Shown in pieces: positions 16,258 through 26,145 of a stretch of 64,000 nt of DNA. The stretch is from the NCBI RefSeq assembly GCF_014202635.1, contig NZ_JACHHD010000004.1:1-64000 (forward strand), written 5' to 3'. The notes below the pieces were generated by a model that saw only the letters and a program-made list of their open reading frames with translations, had not been told where the DNA came from and did not search any database. Origin of the DNA: Faecalicoccus acidiformans. Its GTDB lineage: Bacteria; Bacillota_I; Bacilli_A; Erysipelotrichales; Erysipelotrichaceae. The first letter of the stretch is position 1. Each line of letters starts with the position of its first letter. The translations under genes and the position numbers were made by a program.

Positions 16258-16911
16258 TTAGTCTTCTTGAGAAAACAATGTTGTTTGCTGGTTCTTTTCT
16301 TTTGGCGCCGTCTCAAGCATATCATCTAGTGATAAAGAACTTTTTGAGGTTTTCCGTTCTGATTTGGCTGACTGGGTGTTCATTTTTGGAATGCGTCGAG
16401 CAGGCTGCACCACATCCAGTTTATCTCCGTACATTGGAGAAAGAACGGTCATATAATCTTCTGGTTGATCCGGCTTGTGTAGATCGATTGCATTATGAAC
16501 TTTAGAATTATCCTTTTTATCTTCTTCCATATTTCCGAATATTGGAGAAATAATAGGTTTATATTCTAAATCTTCCTGTGAACGACGAATTTTCATTGTT
16601 TTAGAACGATCAAAATGATACGGTTTTTTTCTTGGCTTTGGTTCTTCACTGGCAATGCTGTCAACATCTAAGCCAGTAAATAAACTAGAATGTGTTTCTT
16701 CTCTTTTTTCGGTTGCTTGACCAAATTGTGCTATTTCAGGTTCTTGAATCGTCGTAGTATCTAAAGAAATCGCAGGTTCAACGAACGTTGGTTTCTCTTG
16801 TTTTACGACTTGGGGTTCCTGCTGTACAGAACGTTCTTCTTCAACTTCTGTTTCCGTCTCTTCTGGTTCAACTTCCTCGGTAAAAATTGCCTGCATTAAA
16901 TCTTTAAACAT
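16258..16911 (-). CDS. Unknown acidic protein with SPIFG/SPMYG motifs
   Basis: I do not recognise this 217-residue protein. It begins MFKDLMQAIFTEEVEPEETE and has a Glu-rich stretch to about residue 40, then a mostly polar, disorder-prone body without hydrophobic helices. Two similar short motifs stand out: ISPIFGNMEE at 121-130 and LSPMYGDKL at 157-165, each preceded by an acidic stretch. Other short blocks are SSLFTGLDVDSI at 75-86 and the C-terminal TTLFSQED. The pattern looks like a scaffold with linear binding motifs. It lies between thioredoxin-like and murC genes, so a role in wall synthesis or division is a guess from context. The ribosome site GGGGGA is good. Confidence 0.55.
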   Translation of the reverse strand: MFKDLMQAIFTEEVEPEETETEVEEERSVQQEPQVVKQEKPTFVEPAISLDTTTIQEPEIAQFGQATEKREETHSSLFTGLDVDSIASEEPKPRKKPYHFDRSKTMKIRRSQEDLEYKPIISPIFGNMEEDKKDNSKVHNAIDLHKPDQPEDYMTVLSPMYGDKLDVVQPARRIPKMNTQSAKSERKTSKSSLSLDDMLETAPKEKNQQTTLFSQED

Positions 16912-16913
16912 TT

Positions 16914-17243
16914 TTATTCCCCCAAACTATTATTTTGATTTAGATAATCTTCAATTTCTTGTCTTGTTTTTCGCAAAGTAGAAACGAATCTAGAAATTTC
17001 TTTTCCATTTCTAAAGCTTACAAAGCTGGGAATGCCCATGATTTCCAGCTCTTGAGCCAGATCAATCATTTCATCACGATCGATCTCATAGAAGGTAAAA
17101 TTTTCAAATTCCTTTTCAACTTCAGGCATAAAAGGTTTAATAAACATACAGTCACCACACCATTTTGTAGTAAATAACATAACACTGATGGTGGAAGCCT
17201 GAATTGCCCGATCAAACTCTTCTCTTGTATGAATTGTTATCAT
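16914..17243 (-). CDS. Thioredoxin-like protein, WCGDC active site
   Basis: A 109-residue single-domain thioredoxin fold with the redox motif TTKWCGDCMFIKPF at about residues 26-39 and the cis-proline region MGIPSFVSF. The active site is CGDC rather than CGPC, which should alter redox potential. No signal peptide is present, so it acts in the cytoplasm. It resembles YtpP of Bacillus in size and context, next to trmB and murC. Its start overlaps the trmB stop by 4 bp. The physiological partner is unknown. Confidence 0.85.
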   Translation of the reverse strand: MITIHTREEFDRAIQASTISVMLFTTKWCGDCMFIKPFMPEVEKEFENFTFYEIDRDEMIDLAQELEIMGIPSFVSFRNGKEISRFVSTLRKTRQEIEDYLNQNNSLGE

Positions 17244-17878
17244 TTCGCATAATCTCCTTTTTTAAACACACAGCGGTAAATCGGTTGCCCTAAACGAATA
17301 AATTTTTCTTCATATTCCGTGATAGAATCTTCCGGATGCGGATCTCGTCGGTAATCAACAGAGAGTTCAGACAATACAAAGCCTGTATTTAAGAATTCAA
17401 CTACTGAAAACTCGAAGAGTGGGCCGTTATCGGTTTTCATTTGTATTTCACCATATGAACTCAAAAGAGAGCGATATACATTTAAAAAACCAGAACTGCT
17501 GAGTCTTCGCTTGGCATAACGTTTCTTCGGCCACGGATCGCTAAAATTCAAATGTAAGACATCGATTTCCCCTGAATCAAACCATTGACCTAGATCAGCT
17601 GCATCTCCATGGATCAAAACCAAATTATCACATTCGGATTCATCAAATTTTTTTGCAGCGATTCCAGCAGCACTTTCATTCTTTTCCACCGCAATGAATA
17701 AATCATCCGGATAAAGCTTAGCCATTTCTAAGGAATAATTTCCTTTTCCACACCCAAGTTCTACATGGAGTTTCTTTTTATCTGAATGCCAGGAACCGCG
17801 TCTGTTTTCCGGATGAGCTGCCTTTTTTTTACTTTGTCCTAAATATTCAACAGCCCATTTTACTTTTCTCATTCTCAT
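17240..17878 (-). CDS. trmB: tRNA (guanine-N7)-methyltransferase
   Basis: A 212-residue SAM-dependent enzyme that makes m7G46 in tRNA. HVELGCGKGNYSLEMA is the SAM site, followed by the family signature LHLNFSDPWPKKRYAKRRL and the C-terminal TDNGPLFEF and TEYEEKF. ATG 17878 gives the usual MRMRKVKWAVEYL start, one base after the pepV stop; the longer upstream frame is inside pepV. No strong ribosome site is visible, so coupling to pepV is likely. Confidence 0.94.
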   Translation of the reverse strand: MRMRKVKWAVEYLGQSKKKAAHPENRRGSWHSDKKKLHVELGCGKGNYSLEMAKLYPDDLFIAVEKNESAAGIAAKKFDESECDNLVLIHGDAADLGQWFDSGEIDVLHLNFSDPWPKKRYAKRRLSSSGFLNVYRSLLSSYGEIQMKTDNGPLFEFSVVEFLNTGFVLSELSVDYRRDPHPEDSITEYEEKFIRLGQPIYRCVFKKGDYAK

Positions 17879-17879
17879 A

Positions 17880-19256
17880 CTAACTACACAGTGAGACAAT
17901 AGCCTCAGCATAGATTGCGATTGATAAAATCAAACTTTCCAGCTTGATTCCTTCATCGCGTTGATGACAACTGCCTACAAACTGATCGGTCGTTTTCTCA
18001 TCATTTGGAAATTCCGGTCCAAAAGAAACAAAATTCTCAAATTTACGAGCGTATGTTCCCCCGCCCAAAGTATAGGCACAAGAGAAAGTATCGTTTGTAT
18101 ATTTTTGATATACTCTCATCAATTCTTTTACAAGATTCGATTGAGGATCTACAAATAAAGGAACCGAGTCACTTTCCATTTGCGGAACAACATGACTGTT
18201 TAATGTCTTGCAATGTAGGTCAAACTGTTCCATTATTTCCTGTGCATTCATGTCATTAGGATAACGTATATCAATTAAAATCTTCGTTTCATTATCCTCT
18301 ATATCAATGATACCGGTATTCATGGTCAAGAAACCCATGTATAATCCTTGTTTATAGATTCCTAACGGCTTCCCTTGCCAATCTTTTAAAATTTTATAGA
18401 GATCTTGTGCCAATGTGTCATCATAGGAAGATCCAACAAAGTTTAACAAGTGCAGAGCGGCATTTTCACCAAGCCAAGGAGTCGCTGCATGTGCAAAAAC
18501 ACCATCGATATGGAAAGTTGTGTCCTCGATAGATCCAGTTAAACCATGTGATTTACAATAATAGGCAAACTCTTGTTTTTGTTTCTCAGTAATTGTATCC
18601 ATTGTACAATCTGCTTTTCCAATTACGATATTGGGACGACTTCCAGCATGCATGGAACGAATTGCGGTTTTATCTGTCGATCGCAAAACAACATGAAGTC
18701 CGCCCTTTTCCCCGTATATTACCGGAAAGTCTGCATCAGGTACGAAACCGATATTTGGAATTTCAGCATGTTTCTTATAGTAATCCATGCACTCCATTCC
18801 GCTTTCTTCATCACATCCCGTAATCAGCATCACTCTGCGCTTTAAAGGAATGTTTTGTTCTTTTATAATCTTCAAAGCATAATAAGCAGCCAAAGCCGGA
18901 CCCTTATCATCAACAACTCCACGTCCAAATACATACCCATCATCAACTGTAACTGTTAGTGGATCCTTGGTCCAGTCTTCGCCAACGGGAACAATATCCA
19001 AATGGCCTAAGATCCCTAATGTCTGTGTCTGTTGGCCATATTCGATGACTCCCGCATATCCGTCTATATCTTTTGTTTGAAAACCATCTCTTTGTCCTAA
19101 AGCCAGCATTGTATCCAAGGCTTTACGACAGTTTTCTCCAAAAGGCGCATTATCTGTCTTAGTTGAAAGATCTCGAGTAGATTCAATAGAAACAAGCGAT
19201 TCAAGATCTTTTAAGTATTCATTTGTCTTTTCTTTTGCAAGTTTAATAAAGTCCAT
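17880..19256 (-). CDS. pepV: M20 family dipeptidase PepV
   Basis: A 458-residue dinuclear zinc dipeptidase of the PepV type (Xaa-His dipeptidase). Zinc-site motifs are GILGHLDIVPVGEDW, GRGVVDDKGPALAAYYALK and GCDEESGMECMDYY. The C-terminus carries LGGGTYARKFENFVSFGPEF, also typical. ATG 19256 is preferred over an in-frame GTG 18 bp upstream because GGAAGGGG lies 8 bp ahead of it. It starts the operon through murC and follows pnp. Confidence 0.92.
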   Translation of the reverse strand: MDFIKLAKEKTNEYLKDLESLVSIESTRDLSTKTDNAPFGENCRKALDTMLALGQRDGFQTKDIDGYAGVIEYGQQTQTLGILGHLDIVPVGEDWTKDPLTVTVDDGYVFGRGVVDDKGPALAAYYALKIIKEQNIPLKRRVMLITGCDEESGMECMDYYKKHAEIPNIGFVPDADFPVIYGEKGGLHVVLRSTDKTAIRSMHAGSRPNIVIGKADCTMDTITEKQKQEFAYYCKSHGLTGSIEDTTFHIDGVFAHAATPWLGENAALHLLNFVGSSYDDTLAQDLYKILKDWQGKPLGIYKQGLYMGFLTMNTGIIDIEDNETKILIDIRYPNDMNAQEIMEQFDLHCKTLNSHVVPQMESDSVPLFVDPQSNLVKELMRVYQKYTNDTFSCAYTLGGGTYARKFENFVSFGPEFPNDEKTTDQFVGSCHQRDEGIKLESLILSIAIYAEAIVSLCS

Positions 19257-19320
19257 TTCGTCAACCCCTTCCACGGTATTTTACCATATTTGCCATTGAC
19301 AAGAAATATAAGACTTCAAA

Positions 19321-19344
19321 AAAAAAGGAGATCAATCGATCTCC
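19321..19344 (-). terminator. Terminator of pnp
   Basis: GGAGATC and GATCTCC pair (19327-19333, 19338-19344) around a 4-base loop, followed on the minus strand by eight or more U residues. Confidence 0.85.
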
Positions 19345-19352
19345 TTGAAGAT

Positions 19353-21482
19353 TTATTCTTCTTCTTTTTTTGGCTTCGGCAATAACGCTTTTGCACTGAC
19401 ATTGATTCGACCTTTATTATCAATTTCTGTCACTTTAACATCGATCGTATCACCAAGTTTTAACACGTCTTCAACTTTTTCTACTCGATGATGCGAAATT
19501 TTTGAAATGTGCAATAAACCATCTGTATTTCCAAATAAATTGACGAATGCACCAAATTTTTCAATACGTACAACTTTTGCGGTATAAACATCCCCGACTT
19601 TAGCCTCACGAACGATTTCCGATATCATTTGTTTTGCCTTGTCGATGATATCGTAATCATGATGGTAAATGACAACTTTTCCATCATCGTCAATGTCGAT
19701 CTTAACATTATCACATTCCGCAATAATTTCGTTGATCATCTTGCCGCCAGGTCCGATCACATCTTTGATCTTGTCTGGATCAATTTCCATCATAGCGATT
19801 TTTGGAGCATATGGGCTCAGTTCTTTTCGAGGCTCTGGGATACAAGCCAACATGTTATCTAAGATCTCAAAACGCGCCTTATGAGCCTGTGCCAAAGCTT
19901 CTTCGAAAATTTCTTTTGTAATTCCAGTTACTTTGATATCCATCTGTAAAGCAGTAATACCATTTTTTGTTCCGGCTACTTTAAAATCCATATCGCCAAA
20001 ATGATCTTCCATACCTTGAATATCTGTTAATACTGTGTATTTGCCTGAATCATCATCCATGATCAATCCCATCGCAATACCAGCTACAGGAGCCTTTATT
20101 GGAACACCTGCTGCCATTAAAGACATAGTGCCGGCACAGATACTTGCCTGTGAACTGGAACCATTACTTTCCATAACATCCGCAACGGTACGAATCGTGT
20201 ATGGGAATTCTTCCAATGAAGGAAGAACCTGCAATAAAGCTCTCTCCCCTAAAGCTCCATGTCCGATTTCGCGACGACCTGGACTTCCCATTCGTCCAGT
20301 TTCCCCTACACAGTATGGAGGGAAATTATAATGATGCATAAAACGTTTTGTTTCCACTTCAGTCAAATCATCAATGATCTGATTTTCGTTAATAGCTCCT
20401 AATGTAGTCGTTGAGAGAACTTGCGTTTCCCCGCGAGTAAACAAGGCAGATCCATGAACACGCGGCAATAAATCTACTTGTGAATTCAATGGACGAATCT
20501 CATCGATTGCACGACCATCCGGACGTACCTTATCTTCAATGATCAAACGGCGAACCTCATCCGCTTCAATAGAACGGCAAATTTCTTTGGTTTCTTTGAC
20601 AGCTTTATTTTTGTCCGCTTCGCTGGCATACTCTTTAGCTTCGACCATTTGTACAGCTTCTTCTGTTAGTTCATCGATTTTTCCATATCTTTCCAATTTT
20701 TCTTTAATAGAAACTGCATCACGAATCTTTGTTTCAAACGAATTTCTAACTTCCCGGTCCAAATCTTCATTTACTGTATATAAAGGAACTTCTCGTTTTG
20801 TCTTGCCACAGGCTGCAACAATTTCTTCCTGGAAAGCACATAATTTTTTGATCTGTTCATGACCGAACATCAATGCCGCCAACATGTCTTCTTCGCTGAC
20901 TTCTTTTGCGCCTGCTTCTACCATGTTTAAAGCTTGTTTTGTTCCAGCGACTGTCAGATCAATGTCGCTCAATGCAGTTTGCTCAACGCTTGGATTGCAA
21001 ATGAGTTCCCCATTTACACGTCCTACTTTAACGCCCGCAATAGGTCCATTGAATGGAATATCGCTGATACACAGTGCCAAACTTGCTCCAAACATTGCAG
21101 ACATTTCAGCAGAACAATCCTGATCAACGCTTAATACTGTGTTAACAACCTGAACTTCATTACGGAATCCTTCTGCAAACAAAGGACGGATCGGACGATC
21201 GATCATTCGAGCCGTTAATGTTGCGTGTTCGCTAGGACGACCTTCACGACGCAAGAAACCGCCAGGGATTTTACCGACGGAATATAATTTTTCTTCAAAA
21301 CTTACAGTTAATGGAAAGAAGTCGATTCCTTCCTTAGGTTGGTTTGCTGCACAAGCAGTAGATAATGTCACCGTATCTCCATAACGGACTATCACGGCTC
21401 CATCCGCTTGTTTTGCAATCTCACCAGTTTCTACTGTGATCCCCCGACCACAGAACTCTAAATGAAACTCTTGTTTCGCCAT
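19353..21482 (-). CDS. pnp: Polynucleotide phosphorylase
   Basis: A 709-residue 3'-5' phosphorolytic exoribonuclease of mRNA decay. Two RNase PH domains are visible (N-terminal [20 protein letters not shown] and the catalytic half with [27 protein letters not shown] and [11 protein letters not shown]), followed by KH ([15 protein letters not shown]) and S1 ([20 protein letters not shown]). Length is standard. GAGAGG precedes ATG 21482. It follows rpsO, the common rpsO-pnp arrangement, but with its own terminator on each side. Confidence 0.98.
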   Translation of the reverse strand: MAKQEFHLEFCGRGITVETGEIAKQADGAVIVRYGDTVTLSTACAANQPKEGIDFFPLTVSFEEKLYSVGKIPGGFLRREGRPSEHATLTARMIDRPIRPLFAEGFRNEVQVVNTVLSVDQDCSAEMSAMFGASLALCISDIPFNGPIAGVKVGRVNGELICNPSVEQTALSDIDLTVAGTKQALNMVEAGAKEVSEEDMLAALMFGHEQIKKLCAFQEEIVAACGKTKREVPLYTVNEDLDREVRNSFETKIRDAVSIKEKLERYGKIDELTEEAVQMVEAKEYASEADKNKAVKETKEICRSIEADEVRRLIIEDKVRPDGRAIDEIRPLNSQVDLLPRVHGSALFTRGETQVLSTTTLGAINENQIIDDLTEVETKRFMHHYNFPPYCVGETGRMGSPGRREIGHGALGERALLQVLPSLEEFPYTIRTVADVMESNGSSSQASICAGTMSLMAAGVPIKAPVAGIAMGLIMDDDSGKYTVLTDIQGMEDHFGDMDFKVAGTKNGITALQMDIKVTGITKEIFEEALAQAHKARFEILDNMLACIPEPRKELSPYAPKIAMMEIDPDKIKDVIGPGGKMINEIIAECDNVKIDIDDDGKVVIYHHDYDIIDKAKQMISEIVREAKVGDVYTAKVVRIEKFGAFVNLFGNTDGLLHISKISHHRVEKVEDVLKLGDTIDVKVTEIDNKGRINVSAKALLPKPKKEEE

Positions 21483-21531
21483 ACTTTACCTCTCTTTTTT
21501 TACCTTTGTAAGTGTACCATAAGAAATAAAC

Positions 21532-21558
21532 AAAAAAAAGTAATCTTTCGATTACTTT
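21532..21558 (-). terminator. Terminator of rpsO
   Basis: AAAGTAATC and GATTACTTT pair (21537-21545, 21550-21558) and overlap the rpsO stop codon; on the minus strand a run of U residues follows. Confidence 0.8.
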
Positions 21559-21818
21559 CTCAGACCTAATTTAGAAATCAAAGTCTTATAACGTTCCAAA
21601 TCTTTCTTCTTAAGGTAAGCTAACATGTTTTTACGGCGACCAACCATTTTCATCAAACCTCTTTGAGAATGATAATCATGTTTGTGTTCCTTAAAATGTT
21701 CAGTTAAACGATTGATTTGGGCAGTCAATACCGCAATCTGTACTTCAGGAGAACCAGTATCTCCTTCATGGATTGCATACTCTTTCATGATTGCTTGTTT
21801 TTCAGCTTTCAATAACAT
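21552..21818 (-). CDS. rpsO: 30S ribosomal protein S15
   Basis: An 88-residue primary 16S rRNA-binding protein. [20 protein letters not shown] and the [19 protein letters not shown] block are diagnostic. ATG 21818 follows AGGAGGAAGAAAT; the longer upstream frame covers the leader. It is probably expressed from its own promoter at the end of hemW and autoregulated through the leader RNA. Confidence 0.98.
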   Translation of the reverse strand: MLLKAEKQAIMKEYAIHEGDTGSPEVQIAVLTAQINRLTEHFKEHKHDYHSQRGLMKMVGRRKNMLAYLKKKDLERYKTLISKLGLRK

Positions 21819-21892
21819 ATTTCTTCCTCCTCTAATGTGTACTGATGATCCAGGAGAAAGGTCGGAAGATTCCAAACTCTTAGATCAAAAGC
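21819..21892 (-). promoter_or_regulatory. rpsO leader, possible S15 autoregulatory RNA
   Basis: The roughly 74-nt leader contains CTCCT about 24 nt before the ribosome site AGGAGG, which it could pair with and block, plus TGATC early and GATCA later that can close a junction. S15 autoregulation by leader RNA is established in several Firmicutes. The exact fold here is inferred by eye. Confidence 0.4.
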
Positions 21893-21898
21893 TTATAA

Positions 21899-21927
21899 AT
21901 GATATCAATTTTCACTTAAAAAATCAA
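21899..21927 (-). promoter_or_regulatory. rpsO promoter
   Basis: On the minus strand TTGATT (21927-21922), a 17-bp spacer and TATCAT (21904-21899). The -35 box is inside the last codons of hemW. Confidence 0.55.
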
Positions 21928-22996
21928 CTAAAATTGTATTTAAGATCTCCATTCCCTGTTCAGTTGGAAACAGATGATTCTTTTCGAAACAAAGATAAGT
22001 GCCCAAATATTTCTTTAACACATTTTTATACTGCATAAAAAAATCAAGTCCATACCGTTTTTGCCAAGCCGTTACATCCAGTCCGAATTGCGTACGCAAC
22101 GCCATCATAATGGAATCAAAAGCTCTTTCCTGAATCGTTTCAGATATAAAAGAGGGCATGGGTCCTCTATCACAATAAGATACAAGATCTTTTGTGTTCT
22201 CATAAAGAATTCCATTTTCTCTTCCGACAGCACCACATCCAATCCCGTAATAATCTTGATCCGTCCAATAGGATAGATTATGTTTGGAGTATTGTTGATT
22301 TCTGGCAAAGGAACTAATTTCATAATGTTCAAAACCATGATTTTTGCACATTTTTACGATTTGTTCAAACATATCCGCTTCTAATTCATCATCACATGAA
22401 CGGATGCCTTTTTTTCCAAATATCGAATTCTCTTCAATCTGCAAAGAATAGATTGATAAATGATCAATGCCCAGTGAAAAAAATGTTTCTAAATCCCGTA
22501 TAACATTATCTAGAGATTGCCCTGGCAATCCGTACATCAAATCAACCGAAAGATTATGAAAACCGAATTCTCTGGAAAGATTTATACTGTTCATTGCTTG
22601 TTTCGAACTGTGATGTCGACCTATCTTTTGTAATAAGGAATCCTGAAAGGTCTGTACACCGATACTTAATCGATTTACCCCCAATTGTTGAAATTCTTGC
22701 AGCTGATTTTCGGTGATAAATTCCGGATTGCATTCGACCGTCCACTCATAATCACTGTCCAAAAATTCCATCAAGGGAAGTGAAAGTGCCCGAAACATTT
22801 CTTTAGAAAGAATATTTGGTGTTCCGCCTCCGAAATATAGAGTATCCAAGCTGCTGATCGGTTTATTTTGTATTTCTTTATGGATTTGATCGATCCACTT
22901 CTCTTTTACTGCATTTGAGCTCACACTTTTACAAAAACCGCAATAATAACAAATGCTTCCGCAAAACGGGATGTGCACGTAACATGATTTCGCCAT
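21905..22996 (-). CDS. hemW: HemW radical-SAM heme chaperone-like protein
   Basis: A 363-residue radical-SAM protein of the HemW group (formerly oxygen-independent coproporphyrinogen oxidase-like). The cluster motif appears as CGSICYYCGFC, with the extra Cys typical of HemW, and LYFGGGTPNIL follows. HemW proteins lack coproporphyrinogen oxidase activity and bind heme. Its ATG overlaps the lepA stop by one base (TAATG). The lepA-hemW order is widespread in Firmicutes. Confidence 0.9.
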   Translation of the reverse strand: MAKSCYVHIPFCGSICYYCGFCKSVSSNAVKEKWIDQIHKEIQNKPISSLDTLYFGGGTPNILSKEMFRALSLPLMEFLDSDYEWTVECNPEFITENQLQEFQQLGVNRLSIGVQTFQDSLLQKIGRHHSSKQAMNSINLSREFGFHNLSVDLMYGLPGQSLDNVIRDLETFFSLGIDHLSIYSLQIEENSIFGKKGIRSCDDELEADMFEQIVKMCKNHGFEHYEISSFARNQQYSKHNLSYWTDQDYYGIGCGAVGRENGILYENTKDLVSYCDRGPMPSFISETIQERAFDSIMMALRTQFGLDVTAWQKRYGLDFFMQYKNVLKKYLGTYLCFEKNHLFPTEQGMEILNTILVDFLSEN

Positions 22997-24798
22997 TATT
23001 CATCATCCATTGAAAGAACAGCCATAAAAGCTTCCTGAGGAATTTCAACAGAACCGACTTTTTTCATTCGTTTCTTTCCTTCCTTTTGTTTTTCTAGCAG
23101 CTTCTTCTTTCGTGAAATATCTCCGCCATAACACTTAGCCAAAACATTTTTTCGAAGTGCTTTAATGTTTGTTCGGGCAATAATCTTTCCGCCAATGGCT
23201 GCCTGAACAGGGATTTCAAATTGTTGTTTTGGAATAATCTTCTTAAGTTTGATAGTCATCGCATTGCCGCGATTATAAGCAAAATCTTTAAAAACGATCG
23301 TACTTAGGGCATCGATGACTTGGCCATTGAGCAAGATATCCATCTTTACCAAAGCGCTCGGTTTATAACGGCTAAAATGATAGTCCAGACTAGCATATCC
23401 TTTAGTATAAGATTTCATTTTATCGAAAAAATCATAAATGATCTCGCTCAAAGGAAGTTCGTATACCATATTCATTCTCAGATCATCGATTACTTGCATA
23501 TCGATATATTCTCCGCGTTTCGCCTGGCACAATTCCATCATAGCACCTACATAATCTTTAGGGACCATGATTTCAGCACGAACATATGGTTCTTCGATAT
23601 GGTCGATGTTTTGAGCCGGCGGCAAAGCACTTGGATTATCGATTGCGATCATGGTTTTGTCTGTCTTGAAGACATGATATATAACGGAAGGAGAAGTAGC
23701 GATCAAATCTAAGTTATATTCTCTTTCTAATCTTTCTTCTACAACATCCATATGCAATAAACCTAGAAAGCCGCATCGAAAACCAAACCCTAATGCTTGG
23801 GATGTCTCGGGTTCAAAAGTCAGTGAAGCATCGTTTAATTTTAATTTTGAGAGTGCTTCTTTTAAATCTTCATAACGCGCATTATCTACCGGATAGAGTC
23901 CGCAGTACACCATAGGGTTCATTTCCCGATATCCATGCAAAGGAGCCTCACAAGGAGCATTGGCACTTGTTATCGTGTCTCCTACCCGTACATCTTCGAT
24001 ATTTTTGATGGCCGCGCTGATCCAACCAACCTCTCCTGTCTGTAAAGAGTTTTTAACAATCTCTTTAGGTGTACGAACTCCAACGTCGATCACTTCATAT
24101 TCGGCTCCCGTTGCCATGAAGCGAATCTTATCCTTCGGCTTGATCGAACCATTTTTTACGCTGACAAAAGCGATGACGCCACGATAAGAATCATACAGGC
24201 TATCAAAAACCAGAGCTTGTAATGGGGCTTGAGGATCTCCAGAAGGAGAAGGAAGTTTTTCAACTATCTGTTCTAAAACTTGGTCAACATTTAATCCTGA
24301 TTTTGCACTGATTTCAATCGCATCACTGCAATCGAGGCCAATCAAATTTTCGATTTCCTCTTTCACGACTTCTGGTTGTGCGCTCGGCAGGTCGACCTTG
24401 TTTAAAACCGGAAGAATCTCTAAATCATTTTCTAAAGCCAAGTATACATTTGCAAGAGTTTGTGCTTGCACGCCTTGGGCGGCATCAACGACCAGAACCG
24501 CTCCATCACAAGCAGCTAAAGAACGAGAAACTTCATAACTGAAATCGACATGGCCTGGTGTATCGATTAAATGAAAAATATAGTCTTCCCCATTTTTTGC
24601 ATGATAAATCAACTGTACGGCATTCAATTTGATCGTAATGCCGCGTTCACGCTCTAAATCCATAGAATCTAGAATTTGGTCACGCATTTCGCGCTTTTCG
24701 ACAGTATCCGTTAGTTCCAAAATTCGATCGGCTAAAGTAGATTTACCATGATCAATATGTGCAATTATTGAAAAATTACGAATGTGTTTTTGATCCAT
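22996..24798 (-). CDS. lepA: Elongation factor 4 (LepA)
   Basis: A 600-residue translational GTPase that acts on stalled or assembling ribosomes. G1 [15 protein letters not shown]2/G3 [10 protein letters not shown] and [13 protein letters not shown]4 NKVD, and the LepA-specific C-terminal domain ([20 protein letters not shown]) are present. ATG 24798 is chosen because AGAGGTG lies just upstream and [20 protein letters not shown] is the family start. Confidence 0.98.
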   Translation of the reverse strand: MDQKHIRNFSIIAHIDHGKSTLADRILELTDTVEKREMRDQILDSMDLERERGITIKLNAVQLIYHAKNGEDYIFHLIDTPGHVDFSYEVSRSLAACDGAVLVVDAAQGVQAQTLANVYLALENDLEILPVLNKVDLPSAQPEVVKEEIENLIGLDCSDAIEISAKSGLNVDQVLEQIVEKLPSPSGDPQAPLQALVFDSLYDSYRGVIAFVSVKNGSIKPKDKIRFMATGAEYEVIDVGVRTPKEIVKNSLQTGEVGWISAAIKNIEDVRVGDTITSANAPCEAPLHGYREMNPMVYCGLYPVDNARYEDLKEALSKLKLNDASLTFEPETSQALGFGFRCGFLGLLHMDVVEERLEREYNLDLIATSPSVIYHVFKTDKTMIAIDNPSALPPAQNIDHIEEPYVRAEIMVPKDYVGAMMELCQAKRGEYIDMQVIDDLRMNMVYELPLSEIIYDFFDKMKSYTKGYASLDYHFSRYKPSALVKMDILLNGQVIDALSTIVFKDFAYNRGNAMTIKLKKIIPKQQFEIPVQAAIGGKIIARTNIKALRKNVLAKCYGGDISRKKKLLEKQKEGKKRMKKVGSVEIPQEAFMAVLSMDDE

Positions 24799-24808
24799 TT
24801 CATCACCT

Positions 24809-25741
24809 CTATTCACAAGTCATATCAATCAAAGACCGGCCTTGTCCGTTCGCAAAATCACTGCCTGATACAACAGGTTTTCCTTCCATTTGGCAGCGAA
24901 CGATTTCAAGAACACCATTGTGCAAGGCAAGACCATATCCATTCTTATACTTTCCAAGAAAAGATAATGGTTTCGAAATCGAGTGGTCATGATAATGAGC
25001 TTCTAATATTTTAAATTTTCGTTTCTTTATAAACACATACCCCCCTGGTTCCAGGGAAAGAGCACGTATTTGAGCAAAAATCTCCTGATCTGATCTGGAT
25101 AAATCTATTCTCTCATCATCTTTTGAAATCTTCTTTGCATAAGTAACCAAGGTTTTATCTTGTTCAGTATAAGAAGCATCTTCTCTACAAATCTTGTCGA
25201 AATCGCGAATCAGAAGACGGCTGGCAGCATCTGCCATTTTATCAAATAAAGAGCTTGTGGTTTCTTCTTCATCAAGTAAAATTCTCTCCTCAGAAAAAAC
25301 CGGACCCGCATCCATCTCAGACACCATCTTCATCAAACTCATACCGGATTCTTTATCTTGGTTCCAGACTGCTCTTTGGATAGGGGCCGCTCCTCGATAT
25401 TTGGGCAAAAGCGAACCGTGAAGATTCACACATCCAAACCGCGGAGCATTCAAAACTTCTTCTGGGACTATTTGTCCATAAGCACAAGTGATGATCAAAT
25501 CGGGTTGTATCTTTAATATAGGATCAAAATCTTCTTTGATTTTTTGTGGTTGAAAAACAGGTATCGCGTTATCCAGTGCACATTCTTTAACTGGTGAATA
25601 AACTACTTGTTGTTTTCTTCCCACTTTACGATCTGGCTGTGTTACAACTAGATCGATTGAAATTCCTGCTTGTAATATATTTTCTAAAAGAGTTTTGGCA
25701 ATCTTAGGGGTTCCCATAAAAACTGTTCGAACTTGTTTCAT
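24809..25741 (-). CDS. fmt: Methionyl-tRNA formyltransferase
   Basis: A 310-residue enzyme formylating initiator Met-t[24 protein letters not shown], the catalytic region [20 protein letters not shown] and [11 protein letters not shown] are all visible. Standard length. GGAGGAAATGCT precedes ATG 25741. It is divergent from rpsT and starts the fmt-lepA-hemW run. Def is not adjacent. Confidence 0.96.
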   Translation of the reverse strand: MKQVRTVFMGTPKIAKTLLENILQAGISIDLVVTQPDRKVGRKQQVVYSPVKECALDNAIPVFQPQKIKEDFDPILKIQPDLIITCAYGQIVPEEVLNAPRFGCVNLHGSLLPKYRGAAPIQRAVWNQDKESGMSLMKMVSEMDAGPVFSEERILLDEEETTSSLFDKMADAASRLLIRDFDKICREDASYTEQDKTLVTYAKKISKDDERIDLSRSDQEIFAQIRALSLEPGGYVFIKKRKFKILEAHYHDHSISKPLSFLGKYKNGYGLALHNGVLEIVRCQMEGKPVVSGSDFANGQGRSLIDMTCE

Positions 25742-25791
25742 AGCATTTCCTCCAGTCCTGAGCTATTATACCCTATTTTTTAGAACTTGTG

Positions 25792-25820
25792 TTGCATTGG
25801 AAAAGATATTTTGTTATAAT
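25792..25820 (+). promoter_or_regulatory. rpsT promoter
   Basis: TTGCAT (25792-25797), a 17-bp spacer, and a perfect TATAAT (25815-25820). The AGGAGG site at 25839-25844 follows. Confidence 0.8.
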
Positions 25821-25852
25821 TCAAAAGCAATTTAAGTCAGGAGGTGCAAGCC

Positions 25853-26116
25853 ATGCCACAAATTAAATCGCAAAAGAAACGTGTTAAAACCAATAACAAA
25901 GCGCACAAATTAGTTGTATCCAAGAAAAGTGCACTGAAAACTTCCATTAAGAAAGTTTTAGCTGCCGTTGATGCCAACGATAAAGAAGCTGCTATCGCAG
26001 CTTATAACGAATGCTCTTCAAAATTGGATAAAGCTGTCGCTAAAGGAGTTCATCATAAGAACTATGCAAGCCGACAGAAATCACGTCTTGCTGCAGCTAT
26101 TAATAATATGAAGTAA
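25853..26116 (+). CDS. rpsT: 30S ribosomal protein S20
   Basis: An 87-residue basic protein that binds 16S rRNA. The N-terminus MPQIKSQKKRVKTNNKAHK and the closing RQKSRLAAAINNMK match S20. ATG 25853 is 8 bp after AGGAGG; a GTG at 25844 overlaps that site and is unlikely. It is monocistronic, with its own promoter and terminator, and convergent with holA. Confidence 0.97.
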   Translation: MPQIKSQKKRVKTNNKAHKLVVSKKSALKTSIKKVLAAVDANDKEAAIAAYNECSSKLDKAVAKGVHHKNYASRQKSRLAAAINNMK

Positions 26117-26145
26117 AAAAAGTTTCCGGTTGGAAACTTTTTTTA
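26117..26145. terminator. Bidirectional terminator between rpsT and holA
   Basis: AAAGTTTCC-GGTT-GGAAACTTT (26119-26140) is flanked by A and T runs, so it can stop transcription in both directions between the convergent genes. It overlaps the holA stop by three bases. Confidence 0.85.

Noticed and set aside
24809-26116. A mobile or foreign segment around the rpsT strand switch
   Set aside because: The rpsT-holA-comEC order and base composition are the same as in other Firmicutes; the switch is ancestral.
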